A stretch of 64,000 nucleotides of DNA from Dreissena polymorpha. Lineage: Eukaryota; Mollusca; Bivalvia; Myida; Dreissenidae. Shown here in pieces: positions 1-12,193 of this stretch. The notes below the pieces were generated by a model, which saw nothing but the letters and a program-made list of their open reading frames with translations, was not told where the DNA came from and ran no database searches. Position numbers and translations under genes: made by a program. The stretch lies in NCBI RefSeq assembly GCF_020536995.1, contig NC_068358.1:2604043-2668042 (forward strand), in the 5' to 3' direction. Positions within the stretch are counted from its first letter, which is position 1. Every line of letters begins with the position of its first letter.

Positions 1-60
1 TAGTACTGGTTCTATCCAGGAAACGGACTCTAGTACGTATCAATAAGCCGAAGTTTTTCG
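1..60 (+). repeat. SINE-like 3' fragment at the window edge
   Basis: The first 60 bases contain a TACTGGTTCTATCCAGG block of the kind found in the body of bivalve tRNA-derived SINEs. A shorter TACTGGT match occurs in the SINE-like sequence near 16970. It lies in a DCLK intron just before the first visible exon. The assignment rests on resemblance only. Confidence 0.25.
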
Positions 61-132
61 ATGTAATCGATCTAAACGCAATGTATTTATTAAACATAAC
101 TAATAGATATATGCATATTTTATTCCTCTCAG

Positions 133-3100
133 GCGAACAAATAAACGATACGCACTGAAGATTATTGAAAAGGAGAAATGCAGAGGGAAGGTAAGTTTAT
201 TAACGAAAAAACATACTATATAATAATATTGAATGTTGTAAAACTAATTGTTTCAGCAACATGAGTTGTTGTGTTTTTTTTTAATTTCGTTGCAACCCAT
301 ACAGCAAACGTTTTCCCAAGTGTCACCTTTAAAAATGATTTTCAGACCAGTTTGACTTATAAGCCATAACCCCATATGTTTTTGGCGAAGAGTTACCCTT
401 TTTACAACAGCTGACTATGAACATAAGTCCATATGGCTTTTTAACGGAACGTAAATATGTTACAGTAGCAATCTAAGAACAGATTCTACCTATGATTGTT
501 TTGACGGAGGGCGTGTATGTGTTACAGGAGCAAATGATTCAGAACGAGGTTGCCATTTTGAAGCAGGTGAAGCACCCGAACATCGTGGAGCTGGTGGAGG
601 AGTTCGACTCCCATACGGAACTCTTCCTGGTCATGGAACTCGTCAAGGTAAGCCATAAGTGCCCAAATCGTGGACCAGGGGTTTAGATAGGCATTGGTAC
701 CCGTAATGTAGGCTAGAAACGTAGCTAGTTCATTGGTACCGGACATTAAGGCCATAGACTCAGCTAGTTCATTTGCATCCGGTCTGTAGCCAAATACTTA
801 TCTAGGTCATTGGTAAAGGAGCTCGATTATTTGACAATACGTTGGTCATATTATGTGTTTGTGAATACGAAAATAACACGTAAATTTCACCAACGTATGG
901 GTAGTTTTTGTATAAAAATGTGTCATTAATATTGATGAAACTCTGACATCAGCGAGTATCATTTTAGCTATTTGTATTTTAAGCCGTGACAAACGTAAGT
1001 TGTACAGTGTTTTATTGTATTCGACCAGACTGAGCTATAAAATGCAAATTATAGATTTTGTTTATAATAATATTTATTTTAATAATGCATCACAAAGACG
1101 GATCTGGTTTCCTGATTTTGTCTGCACGCTTATGGAATTTCACAACCCTATATACATGTTGTCTTAATTTAAACGCTTTCAATACACACATTAAAATTGT
1201 ATATGCAGGGCGGTGATCTGTTCGATGCAATTTCCATGTCAACCAAGTACACGGAAAAGGACGCATGCGCAATGGTGGGCAATCTAGCCAGCGCACTGGA
1301 ATATCTTCACGGCAATAGTATTGTTCACAGAGACATCAAACCGGAAAATCTACTCGTAAGAACTGGTCATGTTTAACTTTGTATTCGAGTAAATTTTACG
1401 GATAACAATGTGGTTATGAAAACCCGACCATTTTATATTTAAGAAGTTTTTAGACGTCAACTTTAAGAATATAAATGTTTGGCTTAGATTTCAATTGACA
1501 CTATCGCTCAAGGTTTGCAACACAAAGTGTTGTGACTGCAAGCGCCGAATGACCCTGAAGTAATGTTTTGATCAAAAAGTTCGACCTTAAGATTCAATGG
1601 TAAAAACCAAACAAGTTTCATTTATTTATAAACAACCGAAACCTAAGCGTTCCTAATAGATGAATTTTAATTACAGTTATTGTTATGCTAATAGTTATTG
1701 GTTTGTTAAAGAAAGAAAACAAAGTGCAATAGCTCCATAAATTTATAGTCAAATAAAAAGTAATGTATCTTGTGCGTCGCACTTTCTCTGTAAGTCTTCT
1801 ATAATTGATTTATAAGATGTATATAAGTCTTCTATAATCTATTAAGTTTAATATTATCATATGCAATAGTAATTGAAAAATACTGCGCGCAAGAAAATTA
1901 ACAAGGGCAACAACTCTCTCTGTAAATATTATGTGAAGAGTTTTAGTAGTTTTACCCTGCCTTTCCGCTGAACGCGTGTATTTAGCAAATGAAGATCAAT
2001 GTTAATGCATTCAAAACTTCTCAAGTTATGCTTTGCACACAAACAAATATACAATACAATTATGTTCTGCATGAAAATATAATCAAATGACAAAAAAAAT
2101 CAAAAAATGTACCCTGCTTTTTTTCCCATTATCCTCTCGCAATATAATGAGTTGCATTTTTAAATTATTTAATTTACTTCTTATCAAGTTAATATAAAAC
2201 TAGAAATGGCGCGGCAGAGGCCGACGCGTATCCCCACGCCGCATGTTTGACCCAGGGGCGCCCCAGAGTTGGTAATGGGGCCATGCATAGTTGAGATTGA
2301 CCGTATTGTCATAAGAGATGTTCAGTATAAAGAAGTTAATGTAAAATAACCTAAAAAATGAGTGAAAATCTATACCCTAATTTCTCCTCCTCATCCTTCT
2401 CTCCTAACAAATCTAATACTGAATCAACTTCACTGACGTCCATTATGTACATGTCATCCTCATTGGAATGACTTATGAGACGGCTGAAGATGCTCTCTTA
2501 TAGCCAATCTTCATGCTTCTGTTTTGGAATAGTTATGTTTTGAGGTTAAATGGTTGACTTTATAGTAGCGTCTCAGAAATTTTCTTTCGCAATTTTGTAC
2601 ACAACAATGACAATGTTGAATTTCATGTCTGTCTTTGCTGTGCCTGTTCAAAGTCCATCTTGCCTTAAATTGTTTCTCACATTTTTCCCACTTGAACATT
2701 TTGACAGATTTTCAGTAATGAGTCTAAAAGTGTAATTGAACAAATTGAAAGTTTCAGCCCTTTTATAGATTCTTGAGGCTCTATTCCATGAGTTTCTCTT
2801 GCTTTTTATGCTTGACTGCATTCTATCTCTTTTCTCATATACAGGTGTCCCTTTGCGCCAATATTTTATAATCCCTTGTATAAACATTAGATGGATGAGC
2901 TAAACCAGTTCACAGATGAGTTAACACAAACAATTTACAACTAAATAAAACTCTGCGACACTACTGTGTAACACTATATGTGTTTTCAATACACAAGCTT
3001 CATTGTTGAATAATTCCTTAGTCCGATGAAAATGCTTGCACTTCTTCTGATTGAGTAGATAACCACATAATAGATTTCGAAATCTAAACGCGGACCCTAA

Positions 3101-6100
3101 GTTCAAGGTCAAGGTCACCGCGGTAAAAAAAATTGATTTGCATGGAAAGGTCTTGTCCAGATACTCATGCGTACCAAATATGAAAGCAATATCTGAAGAG
3201 ACACAGCAAGTATGAGCCTTTTTCGAATCGCAGTCGCAGATTTCGAAACCTGAACGCTGACCTCAAGTTCAAAGTCAAGGTCACACGGGTCAAACATTTT
3301 ATGCGCATGGAAAGGTGTTGTCCAGATATACATGCATACCAAATATGAAAGCAATATCTGGAGGGACACAGTAGATATGAGCCTTTTTCGAATCGCGGTC
3401 GCAGATTTCGAAACCTGAAAACTGACCACAAGTTCAATGTCAAGGTCATATGGGTAAAAAATTGTGTGCGCATGGATAGGTGTTGTCGGGATACACATGC
3501 ATACCAAATATGAAAGCAATATCTGAAGGGACACAGTAGTAATGAGCCTTTTTCGAATCTCGGTCGCAGATTTTGAAACCTGAAAACTGACCCCAAGTTC
3601 AAGGTCAATGTCAAAGGGATAAAAAAATTGTATGCGCATGGAAAGGTGCTGTCCAGATACACATGTATACCAAACATGAAAGCAATATCTGAAGGGACAC
3701 AGTAGTTTTGAGCCTTTTATCGAATCGCGGTCGCAGATTTCAAAACCTGAAAACTCGCCCGAGTTCAAGGTCAAGGTCAAAGGGGTAAAAAAAATTATGC
3801 GCATGGAAAGGTATTGTCCAGATACACATGAATACCAAATATGAAAGCAATATCTGAAGGGACACAGTAGTTATGAGCCTTTTTCGAATCGCGGTTACAG
3901 ATTTCGAAACCTGAAAACTGACCCTAAGTTCAAGGTCAAGGTCAGAGGGGTAAAAAATTGTATGCGCCTGGAAAGGTGTTGTCTAGATACACATGCATAC
4001 TAAATATGAAAGCAATATCTAAAGGGACACAGTAGTTATGAGCCTTTTTCAAATCGCAGTCGCTTATTTCAAAACCTAAAAACTGACCCAAAGTTCAAGG
4101 TCAAGGTCACAGGGGTAAAACATTGTATGCGCATGGAAAGGTGCTGTCCAGATACACATGAATACCAAATATAAAAGCAATATCTGAAGGGACACAGTAG
4201 TTTTTAGCCTTTTTCGAATTGCGGTCGCAGATTTCAAAGCCTGAAAACTGGCCCGAGTTCAAGGTAAAGGTCAAAGGGGCAAAAAAAATATGCGCATGGA
4301 AAGGTCTTGTCCAGATACACATGAATACCAAATATGAAAGCAATATCTGAAGGGACACAGTAGTTATGAGCCTTTTTCGTATCGCGGTCACAGATTTCGA
4401 AACCTAAAAACTGACCCTAAGTTCAAGGTCAAGTTCAGAGGGGTAACAATTTTTATGCGCATGGAAAGGTGTGGTCTAGATACACATGCATACAAAATAT
4501 GAAAGCAATATCTAAAGGGACACAGTAGTTATGAGTCTTTTTCGACCCGCGGTCGCAGATTTCAAAACTTAGAAACTGACCCAAAGTTCAAAGTCAAGGT
4601 CACAGGGGTAAAAAAATGTATTCACATGGATAGGTGGTGTCTAGATACATAGCATACCAAATATGAAAGCAATATCTGAACGGACACAGTAGTTATGAGC
4701 CTTTTTCGAATCGCGGTCGCAGGAAAATCTCTGACCCGGCCCCGCCCCAACCCCCATAACTTTTGACCCAGGGGTCAGATCAAAACTCCGTCACTGTCAC
4801 CGTCGCACATATGCTCATAGCTACCATGTAAGTAAGTTTCAAGGTTCTATTGCTAATAGTGTAGGAGGAGCAGGTGGCCAGGACGGACGGACGGACGGAC
4901 GGACGTACATCACTACAATATCCCCACTTTTTCTCCGATAAACGTGGGGATAATAAAACTCTTAACATACTCCGGAAGTTTTTTGTTAAACTCGCAATTT
5001 TCTCTATCTTTATTTGACGATTCATTTGCATACTTGCAGAGTTAAGCTCCATACGAAAAAAACGACTATACAAAAAATTAGCGCAGGGAAATAAATCCAA
5101 GAATTCTGATGATAAGTTCTCTGCACTTCCCATAAATGTCCTCTATCAATGCTATCAATGCACGCTTTTTAATTTAACTGCTTTCATTATTAAGGGAGTG
5201 GAGTTCTGATCCGCACAAGACATTTGACTCTAGGGCAATAACTCAATGAAACCTGTAGAAATAGTTGTCTTTCTTGTACTCTGACCCTTAATGCCCTCTA
5301 TCTTTGTATGAGTTTTTAGCTCACCTGATTGCTCAGATGAGCTTTTGTGACCGGTCTTTGTCCGTCTTATGTCCGTTCGTCCGTTCGTCCATCCATCCGT
5401 CCGTCCGTCCGTCCGTTAACATTTGCTCGTAAACACTCTAGAGGCCACATTTCTTGTCCCATCTTCATGAAACTTGGTCAGAAGCTTTGTCTCAATGAAA
5501 TCTCGGCCGAGTTCGAAACTGGGTTGTGCCGGGTCAAAAACTAGGTCACTAGGTCAAAAAAAGAAAAACCTTGTAAACACTATAGAAGTCACATTTCATG
5601 CCCAATCTTCATGTTACTTTGTCAAAATGTTTGTCTTAATGATATCTTGCATGAGTTCAAAAGTGGTTCCGATCCGTTGAAAAACATGGCCGCCAGTGGC
5701 GGGCAGTTTTCCTTATTTGGCTATAGAGAAACCTTGTAAACACTCTAGAAGTCACAATTTTTGCCCAATCATCATGAAAGTTGGTCAATTAATATCTCAG
5801 ACGAGTTTGAAAATGGTAGAGATCGGTGAAAAAACATGGCCGCCAGTGGGCGGGGCATTTTTCCCAATATGTATATAGTGGCAGTTTTTCCTATTTGGCT
5901 ATAGAGAAACCTTGTAAACACTCTAGAAGTCATAATTTTTGCCCAATCATCATGAAAGTTGGTCAAACCATTGGTTTTATTGATATCTCGGACGAGTTCG
6001 AAAATGGTCGGGATCGGTGAAAAAACATGGCCGCCAGTGGGCGGGGCATTTTTCTCTATATGTATATAGTGAAAACATGTCAACACAGTAGAAGACACAT

Positions 6101-9100
6101 TTTTGGCCCAATTTTCATGAAATTTGCTTAGAACATTTTTTTCCTTGATACGAGAGTTGAGTTCAAAAACGGTTCCGGTCAGTTGAATAACATGGCTGCT
6201 GGGAGGGGGCAGTTTTCTCATTATGCCCCCCCCCCTTTCGAAGAAGAGGGGGTATATTGTTTTGCTCATATCGGTCCGTTCGTCCACCAGATGGTTTCCG
6301 GATGATAACTCAAGAGCGCTTATGCCAAGGATCATGAACAGAACAGAACATATTTTATTCACGTAAACTTTATAGGTACATTGATCATGACTCGCAGATG
6401 ACCCTATTGATGTTCATGTTACTAGGTCAAAGGTCAAGGTCACGATGACCCGAAATAGTAAAATGTTTTCCGGATGATAACTCAAGAACGCTTATTCCTA
6501 GGATCATGAAACTTCATAGATACATTGATCATGACTCGCAGATGACCCCTTTTGATGTTCAGGTCACTAGGTCAAAGGTCAAGGTCACGGTGACCCAAAG
6601 CAGTAAAATGGTTTCCGGATGATAACTCAAGAACGCTTATTTCTAGGATCATGAAACTTCATAGATACATTGATCATGACTCGCAGATGACCCCTATTGA
6701 TGTTCAGGTCACTAGGTCAAAGGTCAAGGTCACGATGATCCGAAATAGTAAAATGTTTTCCGGATGATAACTCAAGAACGCTTGTGCCTAGGATCATGAA
6801 ACTTCATAGATACATTGATCATGACTCGCAGATGACCCCTTTTGATTTTCAGGTCACTAGGTCAAAGGTCAAGGTCACGGTGACCCAAAGCAGTAAAATG
6901 GTTTCCGGATGATAACTCAAGAACGCTTATGCCTAGGATCATGAAACTTCATAGATACATTGATCATGACTCGCAGATAACCCCTATTGATTTTCAGGTC
7001 ACTAGGTCAAAGGTCAAGGTCTCGATGACCTGAAATAGTAAAATGGTTTACGGATAATAACTCAAGAACGCTTATGCCTAGGTTCATGAAACTTCATAGG
7101 TATATTGATCATTACTCGCAGATGACCCCTATTGATTATCAGGTTACTAGGTCAGAGGTCAAGGTGCCACAGTGCCAAAAAACATATTCACACAATGGCT
7201 GTCAAGGTCACGGTGACTCAACTTAGAAAAATGGTTTCCGGATGATAACTCAAGAATGCTTACGCCTAGGATCATGAAACTTCATAGGTACATTGATCAT
7301 GACTCGCAGATGAAATAATAGTGAAACTTGACCAGGATGTTTGTCTGGACAATATCTAGGTCAAGTTTGACATTTGGTATAAATTGAATGAACCGAATCC
7401 TCTCAGGTGAGCGAACTAGGGCCATCTTGGCCCTCTTGTTATAATATACTCAAAACTTCCCTAGTTATATTGCACAATAAATGTGACGAAAAGACAAGAA
7501 GATGCTATTATTTTATGTGCATGCCTTCGGCGGCATAATTAAAAATATGTTTTATTTAAATTTTAGATTTTGAATTTCATTATCATACATAAACACAATA
7601 TAAAGAGCGTCTTGTAACAAGTGGGGAAATGCTAAACATTAAGCAGTATTTTAAACGTTCAATCTCAGATTTCGAACTGGCACAAATTTTATTTAAGCAT
7701 GTATCATAAACACACGTGTTCGAGGGAAAACAGCTTATCACATGGTTTTTAATACTGTTCTCATATTCATATTTTAGCCACATTCTGTCAAAACTGGACG
7801 TAATGCATGTGCGTAAGTATCGTCCCAGATTAGGGACGAAAATTTCCGCCTAAAATAGATTTTCGCAAATAAGAGCACGCCTTTAACGAAATATACCATA
7901 AAAGCGATTGGACTGCGCATGCTAATCTGGGACGACACTTTCAACACACGCATAAAGCCCAGTTTTCCCAGAATACGGTTAATTTTAGGTGTGTGATCAT
8001 GGCGACGGCAATAAATCCCTAAAACTTGGAGACTTCGGCCTGGCGACATACTGCACGGAGCGCCTGTATGTCGTGTGCGGTACCCCCACGTACGTGGCGC
8101 CGGAAATACTGAAAGAGACCGGATACGGTTGTCAGATAGACGTGTGGGCCGCGGGAGTCATTATGTACATTCTTCTATGTGGCTTTCCACCTTTCTCGAG
8201 GTAAAAGCGTATATGAAGAAGGTTTTTACATTTTGAGCCCCAAATACAGGCATCACTAATATTGCATTCGCGTTGTTACATTTTTAATAACAAGAATGTG
8301 CATTCGATTTCCTTATTTTATCATGTCCACGTCTGAACACAACAAGAAAACAAACGACCGCTGGTACTGATAAATATACCTGAAATAAAATACAAACGAT
8401 AATATCCAACTTAATAGTACTTTGTATATTTTCCGTTTTAAAACTGATTTACCTTCGCAGTGCCAAGAACGACAATGAAGAACTGTTTGACGCCATCTTG
8501 GAGAAGAAAGTTGAATTTCCGGCTGCATACTGGGACAATATCTCGTCTGATGCTAAGGTCAGTTTGTACAATATTTGTCTAATTGAATAAATCTTCATAT
8601 CTGATAATAATATACAAAATGTGTTCTTTCAAATGTTTGTGATAATATTTCGAAATTTCATACTTCGTTCTTATTCTCCTTCTCTTCTTCTTCTTCTTCT
8701 TCGTCTTCTTCTTTATGAGTCACGTCATTCGAAAATGGATTTGCCATGTGTCCTAGAGTAGTGTAATAATAATACTAATTCCTAAAGAAGACAAATGATC
8801 TGTCAAAATAAGTCATGGTGTAATAATAAAAACATAAATACACTTTTGATGCCTTTAATTATTTTCGAAATGTAAGTAGTCCGCAGTTCTTTTCTGAATT
8901 CGAAAGGTGTGTGATCATATGAACATGGTTCGTTATGGATAGTTTTTTCAATCAACTTACTTGTTAATAAATTCTGCTTCACTTCTGGTTCAATTCAGGA
9001 GCTCATCAAGGGGATGCTGCAGAAGAATCCGGATGAACGGATGACCGCTCACCGGGTTACGGTGCACAACTGGGTCACAGTGAGTACACATGTTCCTTCA

Positions 9101-9632
9101 AAAGAGACAAACCCGTTTAACACTTAACTGTTTGTTATATTATTGCCTCCGCCATGGAAACCACGTTATGTCTGTGTTATTATGCTTGATTGTAATTTTA
9201 AAGAAGGCTTTTAACTAGTTGTATTGCTCGAGAACAGGAATCCTTGAGTGTATAAGAGTTCTGTGCTAGTGGATGATGTCTAAAACAGATTGTCGAGCTT
9301 TTCAATACAAAAAATAGATATACTCGCTCTTTCAGGAATAACGCTTACCTCCCATCATAAAGTTGTTGGGCTTAATGCTTCCGAACTCCTCTCGTTTTTA
9401 GGCAGAAAAAGCGTCCGAGAAAGACATTCACGCTGCAATCGCCTCCGAGATCAAGTCTCACTTCAACCGGAAGCCTAAGCCCTCCATGAGTTCCGCTGGT
9501 ATCCGTCTCGTAGCGGCCACGGCCCTCGATAAACAGTCGCGCTTCTTCGAAGGCCGGAAGCAGGCAAAATTGACACTTCCGGCTGAGTCGATTGCTTCTG
9601 GTCAAGGTGACATCAAGCATGAAATTTTCTAA
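133..9632 (+). CDS. Doublecortin-like kinase (DCLK), 3' half: kinase domain and C-terminus
   Basis: Seven exons with GT-AG borders and compatible phases: 133-190, 528-647, 1209-1355, 7989-8200, 8461-8557, 8999-9079 and 9402-9632 (stop TAA 9630-9632). Together they encode 314 residues of a CaMK-group Ser/Thr kinase. Visible in order are YALKII with the catalytic lysine, [15 protein letters not shown] with the alpha-C glutamate, the hinge [14 protein letters not shown], the catalytic loop [25 protein letters not shown], and the [19 protein letters not shown] block. The tail [15 protein letters not shown] matches the stretch after the kinase domain of DCLK1/2. All catalytic residues seen are intact, so an active kinase is expected. 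In the family, N-terminal doublecortin domains bind microtubules; here they and the glycine loop lie upstream of the window. Which DCLK paralogue it is cannot be decided. Intron 3 (1356-7988) is swollen by repeats. Confidence 0.95.
1356..2510. other. DCLK intron 3, first part: no gene seen
   Basis: AT-rich intron sequence without exon-like ORFs. A short GC-rich island at about 2205-2290, with blocks such as GGCGCGGCAGAGGCCGACGC, stands out from its surroundings and looks like a fragment of an inserted element, but I cannot name it. Confidence 0.5.
2511..2699 (-). pseudogene. C2H2 zinc-finger fragment inside DCLK intron 3
   Basis: An open frame of 62 codons antisense to DCLK reads as two neighbouring C2H2-type fingers. 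The second has the spacing C-x4-C-x12-H-x4-H (CVQNCERKF...HLTSKH). The first keeps one cysteine, the F and L core positions and the paired histidines (RHSKDRH), but the position of its first cysteine reads lysine-tryptophan. There is no good start context and no flanking splice sites were found. It is best explained as a fragment of a zinc-finger gene or of an element-borne protein carried into the intron. I do not recognise the parent gene. Confidence 0.4.
3050..4952 (-). mobile_element. Pearl/CvA-like non-autonomous element: ~165 bp core array plus ACGG microsatellite
   Basis: About ten head-to-tail copies of a roughly 165 bp unit run from 3050 to 4730, marked by a recurring ATGCGCATGGAAAGGTG block at about 3301, 3467, 3632, 3796, 3961, 4126, 4291 and 4454. 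A (GGAC)n microsatellite (about 4881-4906) follows, then a hairpin with 9 bp arms TATCCCCAC (4919-4927) and GTGGGGATA (4944-4952). A core array next to an ACGG microsatellite is the known design of oyster CvA/Pearl and clam DTC84 elements, which have been linked to Helitron/Helentron-type transposition. Read on the minus strand the hairpin and microsatellite are at the 5' end. Long minus-strand ORFs in the array are repeat artefacts. Confidence 0.75.
5318..7440 (+). mobile_element. Helentron-like non-autonomous element with two tandem arrays
   Basis: It starts with AGCTCACCTGA, whose complement recurs near the other end as TCAGGTGAGC (about 7403-7412). After a GTCC-rich microsatellite (about 5380-5416) come about five copies of a 165-180 bp unit marked by AAACACTCTAGAAGTCACA (5415-6080), then about seven copies of a roughly 146 bp unit marked by CCGGATGATAACTCAAGAA (6295-7240). 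The element closes with a perfect 7-3-7 hairpin AGGGCCA/TGGCCCT at 7418-7434 followed by CTTGTT. It carries no coding sequence and lies in sense orientation within DCLK intron 3. Tandem cores, a subterminal inverted repeat and a 3' hairpin suggest a HINE/Helentron-type element; this is inferred from architecture. Confidence 0.7.
7783..7974. mobile_element. Foldback MITE (GTCGTCCCAGATTAG family) abutting a DCLK splice acceptor
   Basis: Inverted ends can be seen: ACTGG..TAATGCATGTGCGTAAG on the left and ACACGCATAAAGCCCAGTTT on the right, with GTCCCAGATTAG and CTAATCTGGGAC facing inward. It is a degenerate copy of the element at 32736-32983. Its right end lies 14 nt before the exon beginning at 7989, so the pyrimidine stretch upstream of that acceptor is MITE sequence. 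Confidence 0.75.
8676..8714 (+). repeat. CTT-rich microsatellite in a DCLK intron
   Basis: A short run of CTT trinucleotides in the intron between the exons ending at 8557 and starting at 8999. It is too far from the acceptor to be its pyrimidine tract. Confidence 0.8.
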
Positions 9633-10793
9633 TGAAAAAAGAAAGTTCACCCTTTGTTTTTGCTTAAAATATGAATATGCACGGATACTTTATGGGTCAT
9701 CCGGAAAGAGAAAACTAAGTTAGTAATGTATTACAGACAGCTTTATTTAGCCAGAAAAACAATACTTAAACAATCTCCCTTTGTAAGTGGTTCAGGGTGT
9801 TTTAGACGATTTAATATATTAAATTTTCTATTCAACACTTCTTCATATTTATCCCGAAATTTTCTAATTGTTCCTGCCTTTAAAAAAAACAAGCACAGGT
9901 GCTTAAAACAGTGTGACTGTAAACGGCGCTACTGTGAATGATGGTGTATTGCAAGTATTTCATTATTTAATAGAATGCAGATGCCATTGTCGGGACATGG
10001 ATTCATTTTCTGATACATGTATCTCAACGTGTTGCAATACTATTATGGACTTGTTTGTTTGTTTCTGCGTAACGTATCGCCCCTGTAAAGTGTGTAATAT
10101 CGGATATGTTTTTTTCGAAGAAATAACATATGGAGGACGTAATCAAAGTGCGATTCGCCCTTTATGATGTTTGTGTGTGCCTGGGAGAACCAGTTGCCAT
10201 ATGTACAAGGAATGGTTTGTTAAATTCATCCTTCTGGTTGTCCCCACTCACTCCAACAGTAAAGCGCTTAAGCAAAATTTAAAATATCAATTTCTTCTCA
10301 CTAAAATGTATACATGTAAATCAATCTAACAAAAAACTTCGGTATTGTGTGGAAACAAATTGTATACCAAATGTGTGCATTCAAGTTTTAAGTATATATA
10401 TATATATTTAACATGGTTCTTTGTATATAGAGGTCAATCAGCCATCTGTAACACAATTGACTTTTTAAAAAAACAACTGTTTTTAATAACTGTAAATGTA
10501 TTGCACGTAATTACATATATCATTGTAGCAGTATTATATAATAAGCTTTATAGTTTAGAATACCTTAACAGCATTCAATACGTGTGCTATTGTACGATAT
10601 TTTGATTTGATGTTGTGTTTTTTTGCGTTTAAAGCAAGTCATTCATGGTGCTTATTCTGCGAGTTGGTCTGTATAAACACTTGTTATAATTGCATTTATT
10701 TATTTAAAAAATATATGAGTTATGAATTTATGTCTTCACTTGCTATATATAAATATACTAAGCATTATTTGTATGCATTGTTGTAGAAATAAA
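9633..10793 (+). other. Probable DCLK 3' UTR with poly(A) signal at 10788
   Basis: AT-rich sequence after the TAA stop, with no further coding block. AATAAA at 10788-10793 is followed by a G/T-rich stretch (GTTGGTTTTCGTGTGTC, about 10810), the usual arrangement of a cleavage site, so the UTR would be about 1.15 kb. The short ORFs here show no family resemblance. Confidence 0.45.
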
Positions 10794-10901
10794 ATGAGAA
10801 AATGCTTCAGTTGGTTTTCGTGTGTCTTGTGGCAACCTCTACCATAGGTTAGACATTTACGGGGTTTGCTAAAGTTTTGCAACTCGATTAATTATGAAAG
10901 A

Positions 10902-11045
10902 TAAGTTTCTTGTAACCGAACGGAACATAAACGCGTGATCGTACGTTTATTACAAGCATTATATGTGTGTTCTGTTGTATACAATCAGTTTAAGCGTTTA
11001 AGGTGCATATCGGCGGTTAATACGATATTAATATTTCAATAAGTG
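10902..11045 (+). repeat. Dispersed repeat, copy 1 (second copy at 19759-19905)
   Basis: About 145 bp starting AAGTTTCTTGTAACCGAACG and ending near ATATTTCAATAAGTGG. It is about 85-90% identical by eye to 19759-19905, which follows a CTA microsatellite. No coding potential, and family unknown. Confidence 0.65.
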
Positions 11046-11216
11046 GCAGTTTTCACAATTACAGTCTTAAGACAATACTACATGCGATACGCTTAGAGCG
11101 GTTCATTTGCAGACACAATGGCCATTGAGATTATTTATTGTTCTACTTGTGACAAACAATGAAGAATTATTATTTTGAGTTGAATATGCAATGTATATAT
11201 AAAACCATATTTTAAC

Positions 11217-11453
11217 ATGTCTTCACCACTTGATATTGAAAAGTGTGCGTATCCGTTCAAGAGTGCTTACAAAATAATGTCAGAATTTCCGTGCATTGAA
11301 TACACTTATCAATGTGATACTATTCAGTGTAGATATTGCAAAAATTGGCTGCATCGACAGTGTTCTAATTTAAGTACTGCAGATTTTAAATCTTGGTCAG
11401 ATAGACATTTGAAACATGTGTGTAAATGTTGTGCATTCGGAGGAACGGATTAT
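11217..11453 (+). pseudogene. PHD-like zinc-finger ORF cut short by a repeat insertion
   Basis: An open frame from ATG 11217 contains a cysteine/histidine pattern typical of a PHD-type finger: C..QCRYCKNWLHRQCSNLS then CKCC, roughly residues 32-73. In mollusc genomes this type of N-terminal finger is common in proteins of multicopy families. At 11454 the frame runs into the left end of the CTA-tailed element and stops a few codons later, so the original C-terminus is lost or lies on the far side of that element. No upstream acceptor was identified. It is probably a broken member of a repeated gene family, and I do not assign a function. Confidence 0.45.
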
Positions 11454-11992
11454 ACGGTGGCATAGAGGTGACATTCACTTCTCCTTTTTAAATTGCTCTC
11501 CTCTTTTTTCTATCTCGTGGCCACGAGTTAGCTATGTCGTGGCCACGAGATAGAAAAAAGAGGAGTGCAAAACTAAATAAAGCGGCGTACAATTAAAAAA
11601 AAGAGCGGTGCTTCTCTTTTTTTTAAATTGCTCTCCTCTTTTTTCTATCTCGTAGCCACGAGTTAGCTATATCGTGGCCACAAGATAGAAAAATAGGAGA
11701 GAAAAACTAAATAAAAGCGGCGTACAATTAAAAAAAAAAGAGCGGTGCAGTAAATAAAGGCAGAGTGCATTAAACAAAAGAGGAGAAAATTTTCGCTATC
11801 TCGAGATCCCGAGTTAGTCAGCCAATCAAATTGTGCGTAACATGTGTAAATATTCTGTACGCATATATATATAGCTGGTCAAAGCAGGCAAGGCTCTGAT
11901 ATAACATAACATGCTACTATTAGTACTACTATTACTGCTACTACTACTGCTGCTGTTGTTGTTGGTGCTGCTGTTACTACTACTACTACTAT

Positions 11993-12066
<74 letters not shown>

Positions 12067-12071
12067 TTACA

Positions 12072-12133
<62 letters not shown>

Positions 12134-12134
12134 A

Positions 12135-12193
<59 letters not shown>

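Noticed and set aside
3115-3804. 229-codon minus-strand ORF and similar ones to 4391
   Set aside because: They lie in the ~165 bp tandem array and repeat the same phrase in successive frames; this is a repeat artefact.
3050-7440. CRISPR-like regular repeats
   Set aside because: The units are 145-175 bp, contiguous and without unique spacers, and the sequence is eukaryotic; these are mobile-element core arrays.
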